From positions 1-64,000 of the forward strand of contig JAGFIQ010000108.1 in the NCBI GenBank assembly GCA_024103495.1: a stretch of 64,000 nt of DNA, written 5' to 3'. Within the stretch, counting starts at the first letter, position 1; each line of letters begins with the position of its first letter. The position numbers and the translations under genes are program-made. Positions 16,388 through 24,294 of the stretch are shown piece after piece. The notes under the pieces are model-generated. The model had not been told where the DNA came from. It saw only the letters and a program-made list of their open reading frames with translations, and did no database searches. The stretch is from Aridibacter famidurans. GTDB lineage: Bacteria > Acidobacteriota > Blastocatellia > Pyrinomonadales > Pyrinomonadaceae.

Positions 16388-17431
16388 TTATACGCCGGCG
16401 ATCTCGACCTCGCCGTTTCCTTCCCTGATCTCGCCGATCGCAAGGCAATCGCCGCCTTTCGACTTCACGTGCTCAACGACCGCGTCCTTCTCGCCGGCAG
16501 AACAGATCACGACCATCCCGATCCCCATATTGAAAGTACGGAACATCTCTCGGTCCTCGACATTCCCAAGGCGCTGCATAAGACCAAACACGGGAAGTTC
16601 GGTCCACGAACCGCGTTCGATCCGGACCGCGGTTCCTTCGGGGAGGATCCGGGGGATGTTATCCAGAAGTCCTCCGCCTGTGATATGCGCAAGCCCTTCT
16701 ATCTTTCCGCTGCCGATCAATTCGCCCAGTTCCGGAAGGTAGCTCTTGTGCGGAGTCAGAAGCACCTCGCCGACGGTCTCGCCGCCAAGTTCGTCCGGCG
16801 AATCGCCGGGCCGGAATCCGCCTATCTCGAAGAAGAGCTTTCTCGCCAGGGAGTAACCGTTCGTGTGAAGGCCTCTCGAAGGAAGTCCCAGCACTACGTC
16901 GCCGGGCTCGATCGAACTTCCGTCGATCACGTTCTTCTTGTCGACCACGCCCACGACGAATCCCGCCAGGTCATACTCTCCTTCCTCGTAAAAACCTGGC
17001 ATCTCCGCCGTCTCGCCTCCCAGCAGGACGCAGCCGTTCTCGCGGCAGGCGATCGAAAGGCCTTCCACGACCGACGCGGTCACGTCCGCCGAAAGCTTTC
17101 CGGTGGCGAAATAATCCAGGAAGAAAAGAGGCCTCGCGCCCTGGACGAGGATGTCGTCGACGCAGTGATTGACCAGGTCCTGGCCGATCGTACTGTGTAT
17201 ACCGGTCTCGAAGGCGATCTTAAGCTTGGTTCCCACGCCGTCGGCTGAAGCGACCAGAACAGGTTCTTCCATTTCCGGGAAGCGGCCGTCGAACATTCCA
17301 CCGAAACTGCCTATGTCGGTCAGCGTTCGCTCGTTGAACGTGGACTTGGCAAACTCCCTAATTCTTGCAACGGCTTGATTTGCGGTGTCGATCGAGACGC
17401 CGGCGTCGGAGTACGAAACGGACTTTGTCAT
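16388..17431 (-). CDS. purM: Phosphoribosylformylglycinamidine cyclo-ligase PurM
   Basis: PurM closes the imidazole ring of AIR using ATP. The start is set at the ATG at 17431 (MTKSVSYSDAGVSIDTANQA), preceded by GAGG; an upstream in-frame start at 17506 would add 25 residues outside the family's usual N-terminus. Seen: GVSIDTANQAV, DGVGTKLKIA, the DDILVQGARPLFFLDY segment, GGETAEMPGFY, HTNGYSL and AHITGGGLLDNIPRILP, all diagnostic. It is followed directly by purN. The divergent gene at 17536 shares its upstream region. Confidence 0.97.
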   Translation of the reverse strand: MTKSVSYSDAGVSIDTANQAVARIREFAKSTFNERTLTDIGSFGGMFDGRFPEMEEPVLVASADGVGTKLKIAFETGIHSTIGQDLVNHCVDDILVQGARPLFFLDYFATGKLSADVTASVVEGLSIACRENGCVLLGGETAEMPGFYEEGEYDLAGFVVGVVDKKNVIDGSSIEPGDVVLGLPSRGLHTNGYSLARKLFFEIGGFRPGDSPDELGGETVGEVLLTPHKSYLPELGELIGSGKIEGLAHITGGGLLDNIPRILPEGTAVRIERGSWTELPVFGLMQRLGNVEDREMFRTFNMGIGMVVICSAGEKDAVVEHVKSKGGDCLAIGEIREGNGEVEIAGV

Positions 17432-17535
17432 AGAGGCCTCGATTATATTCGTTTCGGGAACGGTTGACCAAAGCTCCGGGGTTGATTGACGCGAGGTGTC
17501 ATTCAAACTAGCATTTTTTGGGAGGAGATGTACTG

Positions 17536-17919
17536 ATGAGCTTCACTTTGATCGACCTTGGGTCGGAGAACTTCGAATTTCGGGCAAGCGTATGGAACTG
17601 GAAGACTTTGCTCGAGATAGTCAAATCGTTCGACGTGATCGGCGACGGCAAGATCCGTCAGATGAGCTACAACGCGGCGGGTACAAAGGTCTCGGTCGAA
17701 GAGGCGCACGAAATAGGAGGAAAGATACGCGACGAGATCCTGCCCGGAATGTCGCCGGGAATGAGGATCTTCTCTGACCTGAGCGTGACCGAAAAACCCG
17801 ACGACGGGACGCTCTACAGGGACGACGACGAGAAGTGGAAGAATTACAGCGTCGATTACGAATGGCTAAAGGAGTTTTCCGAATTCTGTTTTAACTCGAA
17901 GGGATTTCAGGTCTACTAA
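17536..17919 (+). CDS. Conserved hypothetical protein, 127 aa
   Basis: The ATG at 17536 is preceded by GGGAGGAG at a good distance, so it is preferred over the TTG at 17518. The soluble, mildly acidic protein has no signal peptide or membrane segment. Recognisable stretches are FEFRASVWNWKTLLEIVKSF near the start and a C-terminal SVDYEWLKEFSEFCFNSKGF. I cannot assign a family. It lies only 4 bases before the DUF445 gene, so the two are probably co-transcribed. Codon use looks like that of its neighbours. Confidence 0.75.
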   Translation: MSFTLIDLGSENFEFRASVWNWKTLLEIVKSFDVIGDGKIRQMSYNAAGTKVSVEEAHEIGGKIRDEILPGMSPGMRIFSDLSVTEKPDDGTLYRDDDEKWKNYSVDYEWLKEFSEFCFNSKGFQVY

Positions 17920-17923
17920 CCGA

Positions 17924-19546
17924 ATGGATTTCTGGCAGACGATCGAACCGGTGATCTCCAGCATCTGGTTTCACCTTGCTTCGCTGGTGTTTATGGCGAC
18001 GCTTCACGGCTACCTGGGCGCGTGGCTTGCCGTCCGAATGCTGTTCCGGCCGCGCAGGCCCGTCAAACTTCTCGGCATCACTGTTTTTCCCCAGGGAATG
18101 ATCCCCCGCCACCGCGAAAAGCTCGCGAAGGCGATCGGAAAGGCCGTAGGCGAAGAGTTGGTCTCTCAGGAAACCGTGCTCGAAGAATTGTTCGAAAAAG
18201 AGTTCCTTCAGAAGAAAATACGCGGCGTGGTCGATTCTTACACGCGCGATCTGCTTGAACGCGACCACCCGTCGCTTGTCGAGGCCGTTCCGGAGAAGTT
18301 CCGAGGAACATTGATCGAAACCGTCGGCACGCTTCGGATGAGGATAGGCGACTATGTCGGAGAGGTCATACGCAGCGAGGAGACGTCCCAGACGATTCAG
18401 GTCTTTGTCGGCTCAAGGGTCGACGAAATGATGTCGCAGAAGCTTTCGGAGACCATCTCGGACAACACGTTCGACGAGCTCCTGATGTTCCTCGAAGCAA
18501 GGATCGCGGCGGTGGTCCAGGAACCGGCGCTCGAGAAGACGATCGCGGCATTCATCAGCGGCAAAGTGGACGAACTCGTGGAAGAGCAGGCTCCGCTTCG
18601 CGAGCTGTTCACGGACGATGCGGTGTCTCTTCTTAAGGAGAAGGCGTTTGAGCAGATCGATCCGGTAGTTCATCAGTTGGCGGAGATCGCTACCGAGGAC
18701 CGCACGAAGGACCAGATCAGTTCCCTCATAAAGAAAGAGGTCCACAACTATTACGAGCAGCTTCCGTTTTTCAAAAAGATCTTCGTTTCCCGCGACAATC
18801 TGCTCCGCGAGGTCGATCAATTGGTCGACGAAAGCCTTCCCAAGCGTATCGAGGAAACTCTTAAGGGTGATTTCTTCGCCGTAGAGGCCGAATCCTTTGT
18901 TGGCAGGTCGATCGACAATGCCCTTTCAAGACCACTGCCGGAGATAATCGGCCAGGTCGCACCCGAACAGCTGGAAAGGCTGAAGGCGCAACTGACCATG
19001 AACATCCTGCGTGTTCTGCAGGGCGAACAGATGCGCAAGTCGATCGCGGCATATCTCGCGGATTCGCTGGAGGCACTGAAACCGAGGCTGATCCGCGACC
19101 TCTTGAGTTCCGCTCATCCGGAAGCGGTTGCGAAACTCAGGAAACTACTGACAGGGGGACTCAAAGGAGTTCTGGAGCGCGAGGAGACCGCGAAGATCGT
19201 CAACGAGGTTCTTTCAAGGCAGATCGACTCCCTTCTTCACGCACCGATAGGCCGTTTGTCTAGGCACATCTCCGACGAGCAGATCCGGAACGCCGGAGAT
19301 GCGCTGACGAACGTGATCATTGACGCTGCGAAGCAAAAACTGCCCGAAGCGATCGAGGAGTTCGATATAGGCGGTGTGGTACGTGAGAAGGTCAACAATT
19401 ATCCCGCCGAGAAGCTCGAGGCGCTTGTCTTGTCAGTGGCGAAGGACAATCTGCGTATGATCGAGCTGTTCGGCGCAGCATTCGGCTTCTTCATAGGCTT
19501 CGGACAGTCGATCCACTTCTATTTCTATTTCCACTATTTCCGCTAA
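17924..19546 (+). CDS. DUF445 family membrane-anchored protein
   Basis: The 540 residues start with a membrane helix region (FHLASLVFMATLHGYLGAWL), followed by AVRMLFRP and FPQGMIPRHREKLAKAIGKA, the signature N-terminus of DUF445 (YheB/YjiN-like). A long helical body rich in EEL, VDE and LPE repeats fills residues 60-500, and a second hydrophobic segment ends the protein (IELFGAAFGFFIGFGQSIHF). The topology suggests a large coiled helical domain anchored at both ends in the inner membrane. The function of DUF445 is unknown. It follows the 127-aa gene by 4 bases and ends 6 bases before a convergent gene. Confidence 0.88.
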   Translation: MDFWQTIEPVISSIWFHLASLVFMATLHGYLGAWLAVRMLFRPRRPVKLLGITVFPQGMIPRHREKLAKAIGKAVGEELVSQETVLEELFEKEFLQKKIRGVVDSYTRDLLERDHPSLVEAVPEKFRGTLIETVGTLRMRIGDYVGEVIRSEETSQTIQVFVGSRVDEMMSQKLSETISDNTFDELLMFLEARIAAVVQEPALEKTIAAFISGKVDELVEEQAPLRELFTDDAVSLLKEKAFEQIDPVVHQLAEIATEDRTKDQISSLIKKEVHNYYEQLPFFKKIFVSRDNLLREVDQLVDESLPKRIEETLKGDFFAVEAESFVGRSIDNALSRPLPEIIGQVAPEQLERLKAQLTMNILRVLQGEQMRKSIAAYLADSLEALKPRLIRDLLSSAHPEAVAKLRKLLTGGLKGVLEREETAKIVNEVLSRQIDSLLHAPIGRLSRHISDEQIRNAGDALTNVIIDAAKQKLPEAIEEFDIGGVVREKVNNYPAEKLEALVLSVAKDNLRMIELFGAAFGFFIGFGQSIHFYFYFHYFR

Positions 19547-19552
19547 GCGCGA

Positions 19553-19981
19553 TTACAACCAGCTTCTGATCTGCGGATAATCATTGTCCGTGTCGCAGAT
19601 AACGTCGATCGAACTCCATTCGTTGACGTACAGGCCTACCACGCGAACACCCAGATCCCATTTCTTTACTCGCTCGGCGGCGGCGCGGATCTCATCCTTT
19701 CGGACCTCGAACTTGCAGGGATTTGCGAGACAGTCGAAATGCCCGGCGACTGCGACAAGCGCTGACTGATGGCGCCGCACGGACAGAATAACCTCGTCCC
19801 TCGTATAGCGCGCGCGGTCCGTTTTGAACTGCGAGAGTATTCCGTCTGCGCCCGGTGTCGTGATCACATCGACATACTTGACGTTTCCGTGCAGGCGCAC
19901 CCATTCGCTTACCGGATGCTGGGCGCGGCCGTCTATGCAGTTGATCGCTGTCCCGAAGGTGTCAACGCTGGAGATCGTCAT
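19553..19981 (-). CDS. Beta-carbonic-anhydrase-like zinc protein
   Basis: The 142-residue protein contains CIDGR at residues 15-19 and GHFDC at residues 80-84. The spacing and pattern match the CxDxR and HxxC zinc motifs of beta-carbonic anhydrases: Cys15, His81 and Cys84 would bind zinc, and Asp17/Arg19 form the catalytic dyad. It is shorter than classical enzymes (about 200 residues) and lacks the usual N-terminal helices, so carbonic anhydrase activity is uncertain; it may belong to a compact related family. It is cytoplasmic, alone on its strand, and ends 6 bases from the convergent DUF445 gene. Confidence 0.75.
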   Translation of the reverse strand: MTISSVDTFGTAINCIDGRAQHPVSEWVRLHGNVKYVDVITTPGADGILSQFKTDRARYTRDEVILSVRRHQSALVAVAGHFDCLANPCKFEVRKDEIRAAAERVKKWDLGVRVVGLYVNEWSSIDVICDTDNDYPQIRSWL

Positions 19982-20139
19982 ATGCGGTTCGTTTCCGCAA
20001 GAGTCTCTCAGTTTTTTACGGTTTTGTTAAATCCCTGAGACGGAAGGGGTCGATTGGTCCGGGACAGCTTCGGCCGGAACGCCTCGGGCCACCGGAAAAA
20101 TAAAGGGTCTCCAAGCAAGCGATTCTTGAATTCTGTTGT

Positions 20140-20676
20140 TTAGGGACTGATCTTCGAGGCGAATGCCTTGATCCACTTGTAGGGCTTCTTTATGACGCCG
20201 ATAGCTCGCGACTCAAAAGACCTCTTTTCAGGCTTGCGAGTGTGGCCGTCGGAGCTGTCTTTGGGTTCAAGAGGGGTCTTGTCGCACGCAGACTTGACCG
20301 GCGCATCGGGTGAATCGTAGGTCTTGAACTGTCCCACATAGATTATCGTGTCGGGAAAGAGGTTCTTCGCGCCGACGGAAGGAGTATCAGGCTGGTCGGA
20401 TCTGGTTGTGTTGAGTCTGCGAACGGAACTTGCGGGCTTCAGATCTGGCTTCCTGCCTTCAGCGCGCGCCGCCCGATCAGGTGTATGGTCCCGAAATGGC
20501 TCGCTGTCACTTATCACAACAGGTTCGAGGGATGGTTTTTCTCTGATCAAAGACACGGCCGCCCTGGGAACGACTGCGTGGGTCATCTCCGGGATCTCGG
20601 CCTCCATAGACATCATCCATATGAACGCCGCGTCGAGGCAAACAACCAGCGCAATTCCCAAGATCAACTTTCTCAT
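20140..20676 (-). CDS. Hypothetical membrane-anchored protein, 178 aa
   Basis: The N-terminus MRKLILGIALVVCLDAAFIW is a single membrane anchor or uncleaved signal. The rest is low-complexity, polar and rich in Pro, Arg, Lys and Ser, ending in a basic helix (GVIKKPYKWIKAFASKI). No domain is recognisable. It could be an envelope-anchored adaptor. It stands alone between a carbonic-anhydrase-like gene and the DUF2807 gene, pointing away from the latter. Support for it being real is its plausible start with signal anchor and codon use like that of neighbours. Confidence 0.6.
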   Translation of the reverse strand: MRKLILGIALVVCLDAAFIWMMSMEAEIPEMTHAVVPRAAVSLIREKPSLEPVVISDSEPFRDHTPDRAARAEGRKPDLKPASSVRRLNTTRSDQPDTPSVGAKNLFPDTIIYVGQFKTYDSPDAPVKSACDKTPLEPKDSSDGHTRKPEKRSFESRAIGVIKKPYKWIKAFASKISP

Positions 20677-20908
20677 CCCAATTCTCCCTCAGTGTTAAAC
20701 CAGATCTAACCCCGTTAAAAAGTATAACGCGCTTCCTTAGAGATCCCAAAGACAACATTAGTTGTTGACTTGATTTGTGCTCGCATTTGGGCGGATTCCG
20801 GTATAAAACCCAAATATTCTTACGATCTTTCGAGTTCAGGAGAACTTTTGAAACCGCTGAAGCGTTCTGTTGAACGGCCTAGGCTCAGTCAGTATTCGTG
20901 GAGGAATC

Positions 20909-21613
20909 ATGAAAAAGATAGGAATTCTTATATTCATAGTCGCAATTGCGGCGGGCATCATCCTGGCAAAGATGTTCTCGTTCGGATCGTTGCCCGCGGT
21001 CAGCATGCCGTCGATCTCTTTCTTTGAAAAAGTCAAGGGATCGGGGAATGTCGTTACCGAGAAGAGGAATGTCTCGGAGTTCACAAAGGTTGATGTCGGC
21101 GGCGTTTTCAATGTGGAGATCGTCGCGGGCAAAGAACAAAGCGTTGAGGTGGAAGCCGATGACAATCTGCTGCCCCTCATAAAGACCAGGATCGACGGCG
21201 AAACTTTAAGGATCGAATCAGAGAAGCGCTATTCGACCAGAAGCAGATTGACGATCCGGATCACCACTCCGAACATAGAGCGGGTCGATCTTTCTGGCGC
21301 CTCTAACGCAGTCATATCGAATATCGGGAACGAAGAGCTCGTTCTTGACCTTTCCGGAGCGTCACGCGTGAAAGTTTCGGGTAAGACCGGAAGCCTGACC
21401 CTCGATATGAGCGGCGCAAGCAAAATAGACGCCGGCGAACTCTCAGCCGACAAGGTCAGCGTCGACGGCAGTGGTGCCAGCCGCGCCACGGTAAACGTCT
21501 CGAAGGACCTGATCGCCGATCTCTCCGGAGCAAGCAAGGTTCGCTATATGGGCAGCCCCTCGAATGTGCAGAAGAAGACATCCGGAGGTTCATCGGTCAG
21601 TCAGAGCGAATGA
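20909..21613 (+). CDS. DUF2807 (head GIN domain) envelope protein
   Basis: The start at 20909 is preceded by GTGGAGG; an earlier in-frame ATG at 20870 would put the signal anchor in the wrong place. The N-terminal anchor (KKIGILIFIVAIAAGIILAK) is followed by GSGNVVTEKRNVSEFTKVDV, the hallmark start of DUF2807, then a right-handed beta-helix-like run with repeated LSGAS/MSGAS/GSGAS turns (about residues 115-215). Proteins of this family are thought to be surface or periplasmic adhesin-like modules; their function is not established. A strong terminator follows 27 bases after the stop, and the origin region begins after that. Confidence 0.88.
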   Translation: MKKIGILIFIVAIAAGIILAKMFSFGSLPAVSMPSISFFEKVKGSGNVVTEKRNVSEFTKVDVGGVFNVEIVAGKEQSVEVEADDNLLPLIKTRIDGETLRIESEKRYSTRSRLTIRITTPNIERVDLSGASNAVISNIGNEELVLDLSGASRVKVSGKTGSLTLDMSGASKIDAGELSADKVSVDGSGASRATVNVSKDLIADLSGASKVRYMGSPSNVQKKTSGGSSVSQSE

Positions 21614-21639
21614 TTGATCGACAACCTTCGTGATCTTTG

Positions 21640-21669
21640 AAAAAGACCGCCTTCGAAGGCGGTCTTTTT
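21640..21669. terminator. Bidirectional terminator isolating the origin region
   Basis: AAAAAGACCGCC, TTCGAA, GGCGGTCTTTTT is a perfect palindrome with A and T runs on both sides, placed between the DUF2807 gene and the dnaA regulatory region. Confidence 0.9.
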
Positions 21670-21699
21670 CGTTCTCCGGGATGTCTCAGATGCGTTAAA

Positions 21700-22060
21700 C
21701 AAACGTTGCGAGGATGTTACAAATGCTTGCGCAAAAAGGGCTTCCAACCTTTTAAGAGTGTTTATTCCAAAACCTGTGGATAACTACTTGCAATACCCTT
21801 CAATCTCTGATAATCTTACGCACATTTCAGAGAGGGGAGTCCTTGTAACTTGTTGAAAATAAGTGACTTAAAGTTATACTTTAAGTTTTAAGCGATTTCC
21901 CGCAAACCTGTGGAAAACTCTGTGGAAAAACCCGGTCGACAAGCCGGTTCTTTTCTTGTAAAGCCACCAAAAAAGAACGGTTTGGATAATCTGCTCTGAA
22001 GTCGCATTTCAGGTGTTTAAGACCTGCCTCCCAGCAGTAATTTCAAAATAGGCGGAACGC
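21700..22060. other. oriC: Upstream part of oriC: DnaA boxes before dnaA
   Basis: One perfect DnaA box, TGTGGATAA (21775-21783), and two close variants, TGTGGAAAA (21909-21917 and 21921-21929), all lie in the same orientation. The segment 21860-21900 is AT-rich. There is no coding sequence in the 478-base gap from 21614 to 22091. Position next to dnaA and the switch in gene direction support an origin role. Confidence 0.85.
21853..21886 (+). promoter_or_regulatory. Candidate dnaA promoter with overlapping palindromic operator
   Basis: TTGAAA (21853-21858) and TATACT (21875-21880) are 16 bases apart. A perfect 9-bp inverted repeat, ACTTAAAGT-TAT-ACTTTAAGT (21866-21886), covers the -10 box, and DnaA boxes follow at 21909-21929. 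A repressor site plus DnaA autoregulation is a reasonable inference. Confidence 0.55.
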
Positions 22061-22091
22061 CTTTCGAAAGGAGTTTTTCCGAAAGAAACCT

Positions 22092-23510
22092 ATGGAGTCT
22101 TCGGTAGCAAATACGAATGTCTGGTCGAACGTGCTGAGTTCAGTAGAACAGCAACTCAACCGCCAGATCTTCGATGCCTGGTTTCGTCCCATCAAGTTCA
22201 AAGGGTGTGATGAGCAGGAAAGAGTGCTTCATCTCCGCGCCAGCCAGATCAACAAAGAGTGGATCAACTCGAATTACTCGGACCTTCTCGACCAGACGCT
22301 TGCGGAACTAAATCTTGAGAACTACAAGCTTAAGTGGGAAATCGTCGAAGGGGAAAAGGAAACCGGCACTCTTGAAGCACGGGATCAGGTTCCGGGCGAG
22401 GGCCGGGACGAAGATGTCGAAGAGAAGATCGTCTTCGACCCTTTCTATCAGAAGAACCAGACCAAGTTCGTCGATCTGGAGCCGATCGAGAACACTCTAA
22501 ACCGGAAATATACATTCGAGACATTCGTCGTCGGATCCTGCAACCAGTTCGCACACGCCGCTGCGGAGGCGGTCGTCGATCAGCCCGGCAAAGCCTACAA
22601 TCCGATGTTCATATACGGCGGCGTCGGACTCGGGAAAACGCACCTGATGCACGCCATCGGACACGCGATCAGGCTCCGGAACCGCCACCTGCGCGTCGCT
22701 TACATCTCGGCCGAGAAGTTCATGAACGAACTTATCAACGCCATTCGTTACGACAAGACGCAGACGTTCCGCGACAAATACAGGTCGATCGATGTCCTGT
22801 TGATGGACGACGTCCAGTTCATGGCCGGCAAGGAAAGGACCCAGGAAGAGTTCTTCCACACTTTCAACGCGCTACACAACGACCAGAAACAGATCGTGAT
22901 CACTTCCGACTGTCCGCCCAGGGAGATTCCGACGCTGGAGGAGCGCCTGCACTCAAGGTTCGAGTGGGGCCTGATCGTCGATATGGAGCCGCCCGATCTT
23001 GAAACCAAGGTCGCGATCCTGAAACGCAAGGCGGATATCGACGGATTCGAGCTTCCGGACGACATCGCGTTCTTTATTGCCAGCAAGATAAAAAGCAATA
23101 TACGCGAGCTCGAAGGCACGCTCGTGCGCCTGATCGCCATTTCTTCGCTCCGGGGACTTCCGATCTCGAAGATGCTTGCCCAGGACGCGATGAAGAACAT
23201 CATCGACTCAGAACAGTCCGAAGGCGTTACGATGGAGCGGATAACGAAGACCGTAGCGTCGCACTACAAACTGACCGTCGACGAGATCAAGTCAAAGAAC
23301 AACTCGCGCGCGATCGCGCTTCCACGGCAGGTCGCGATGTACCTTTGCAAGCGAATGACGAAACATAGTTTCCCGGAGATCGGAAAAGAGTTCGGAGGCA
23401 AGCATCACACGACGGTAATGCACTCGGTGGACAAGATCGAGAACCTCGTGAAGGAGGACCGGGAATTCCACAAGCTGGTCAGCGAACTTATCGACAGTCT
23501 TTGCAGTTAG
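22092..23510 (+). CDS. dnaA: Chromosomal replication initiator protein DnaA
   Basis: DnaA binds DnaA boxes at oriC, forms an ATP-dependent filament and opens the duplex. The 472 residues show domain I (about 1-90), an acidic linker, and the AAA+ domain beginning NRKYTFETFVVGSCNQFAHA, with the P-loop GGVGLGKTHLMHA near residue 176, DDVQFMAGKERTQEEFFHTF and a sensor segment SRFEWGLIVDMEPPD. The C-terminal helix-turn-helix carries FGGKHHTTVMHSVDKIE, where most homologues read RDHTTV; the Asp that contacts the box is a His here. AAGGAG lies rather far upstream (about 20 bases). The gene is flanked by DnaA box clusters on both sides. Confidence 0.98.
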   Translation: MESSVANTNVWSNVLSSVEQQLNRQIFDAWFRPIKFKGCDEQERVLHLRASQINKEWINSNYSDLLDQTLAELNLENYKLKWEIVEGEKETGTLEARDQVPGEGRDEDVEEKIVFDPFYQKNQTKFVDLEPIENTLNRKYTFETFVVGSCNQFAHAAAEAVVDQPGKAYNPMFIYGGVGLGKTHLMHAIGHAIRLRNRHLRVAYISAEKFMNELINAIRYDKTQTFRDKYRSIDVLLMDDVQFMAGKERTQEEFFHTFNALHNDQKQIVITSDCPPREIPTLEERLHSRFEWGLIVDMEPPDLETKVAILKRKADIDGFELPDDIAFFIASKIKSNIRELEGTLVRLIAISSLRGLPISKMLAQDAMKNIIDSEQSEGVTMERITKTVASHYKLTVDEIKSKNNSRAIALPRQVAMYLCKRMTKHSFPEIGKEFGGKHHTTVMHSVDKIENLVKEDREFHKLVSELIDSLCS

Positions 23511-23544
23511 TTGAAGCCCTGCAAGCGTCTTCGGGACGTTGTTC

Positions 23545-23838
23545 TTTTCCACATGACGATTTCCCCGGTTGTGACGAAAGGCCCGGAAAATGAGCTTTCG
23601 AGGAGTAGTTTTCCACATTTCCACACGGAGCCGCTCGAATGACCTGAGGAAAACGGCTGCTGAAAGAGGAAATGGCGAAATCATCCACAGAAGATCAAGA
23701 TTCACACAATCTTTCAACATAGGCTGTGGAACCGGAACTTCAAACGGCGTAGTCAGTTAACATCGATTTCCACATTTCCACAGCTCCTACTACTACTACT
23801 GGAAATAAACAGAGTATCTATTAGAAGTAAGATAAAAG
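23545..23838. other. oriC: Downstream part of oriC: DnaA boxes, DnaA-trio run and AT-rich unwinding element
   Basis: Boxes seen: TTTTCCACA (23545-23553), TTTTCCACA overlapping ATTTCCACA (23609-23625), TCATCCACA (23681-23689), and two overlapping ATTTCCACA (23766-23782). Directly after the last box come GCTC and then CTACTACTACTA (23787-23798), followed by AT-rich DNA to 23838. In B. subtilis incC the DnaA boxes are likewise followed by a GC-rich spacer and CTA-type triplets (3'-GAT-5' on the other strand, the DnaA-trios) where strands open. The 343-base gap between dnaA and the next gene is filled by this element. Confidence 0.85.
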
Positions 23839-23853
23839 CGCCGCCGGTCCCGA

Positions 23854-24243
23854 ATGAAAAAGACGATCTCATTGATCCTGGTCCTGATCTTCTCATCTTG
23901 TGCAGTCGTAACTGACGAGAACCGGAAGACGGTGAACTTCAGCTCCGGAAAGTCGGCGGACGTGTTTATCGAGGAGGACACGGTAGGAGGCGAGCGTGTG
24001 ATGATCGTCGACTATCGGAACGACGCAAGGGTGAGAGAAGAAGACGAGGTCGAAAGACAGGTCGGCGAGATCTGGAAGTCGGTTGCCGGCGAAGCCGAGA
24101 AAAGAGGTTTCAAAAACGTGATCATCAAGTACAGATTCCCTTCGGACAGGATTCACAACGCCGACGAGAACGTATATGAGGGACTGTTGTTCGAGGCAGA
24201 GCAGATCGAGAACGGGACTTGGAAACTGCGGCGTGTGAATTGA
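23854..24243 (+). CDS. Small lipoprotein between oriC and dnaN
   Basis: The 129 residues begin with a lipoprotein signal (MKKTISLILVLIFSSC) with a lipobox ending at Cys16. The mature part has no known domain; it is acidic at first (SADVFIEEDTVGGERVMIVD) and then has a helix (EIWKSVAGEAEKRGF) and strand (NVIIKYRFP). It is expected to be anchored in the inner or outer membrane. Its start lies 15 bases after the unwinding element and it ends 51 bases before dnaN, an unusual position for an envelope gene. It may share a transcript with dnaN. Function unknown. Confidence 0.75.
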   Translation: MKKTISLILVLIFSSCAVVTDENRKTVNFSSGKSADVFIEEDTVGGERVMIVDYRNDARVREEDEVERQVGEIWKSVAGEAEKRGFKNVIIKYRFPSDRIHNADENVYEGLLFEAEQIENGTWKLRRVN

Positions 24244-24294
24244 CGGAAAGTGGAATAAGATTGGGAGAATCAACGAACAGGAGTTAGCCAAGAA

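Noticed and set aside
15749-17248. 499-codon open frame opposite purN and purM
   Set aside because: Both purine genes are unmistakable on the minus strand; the antisense translation lacks any motif.
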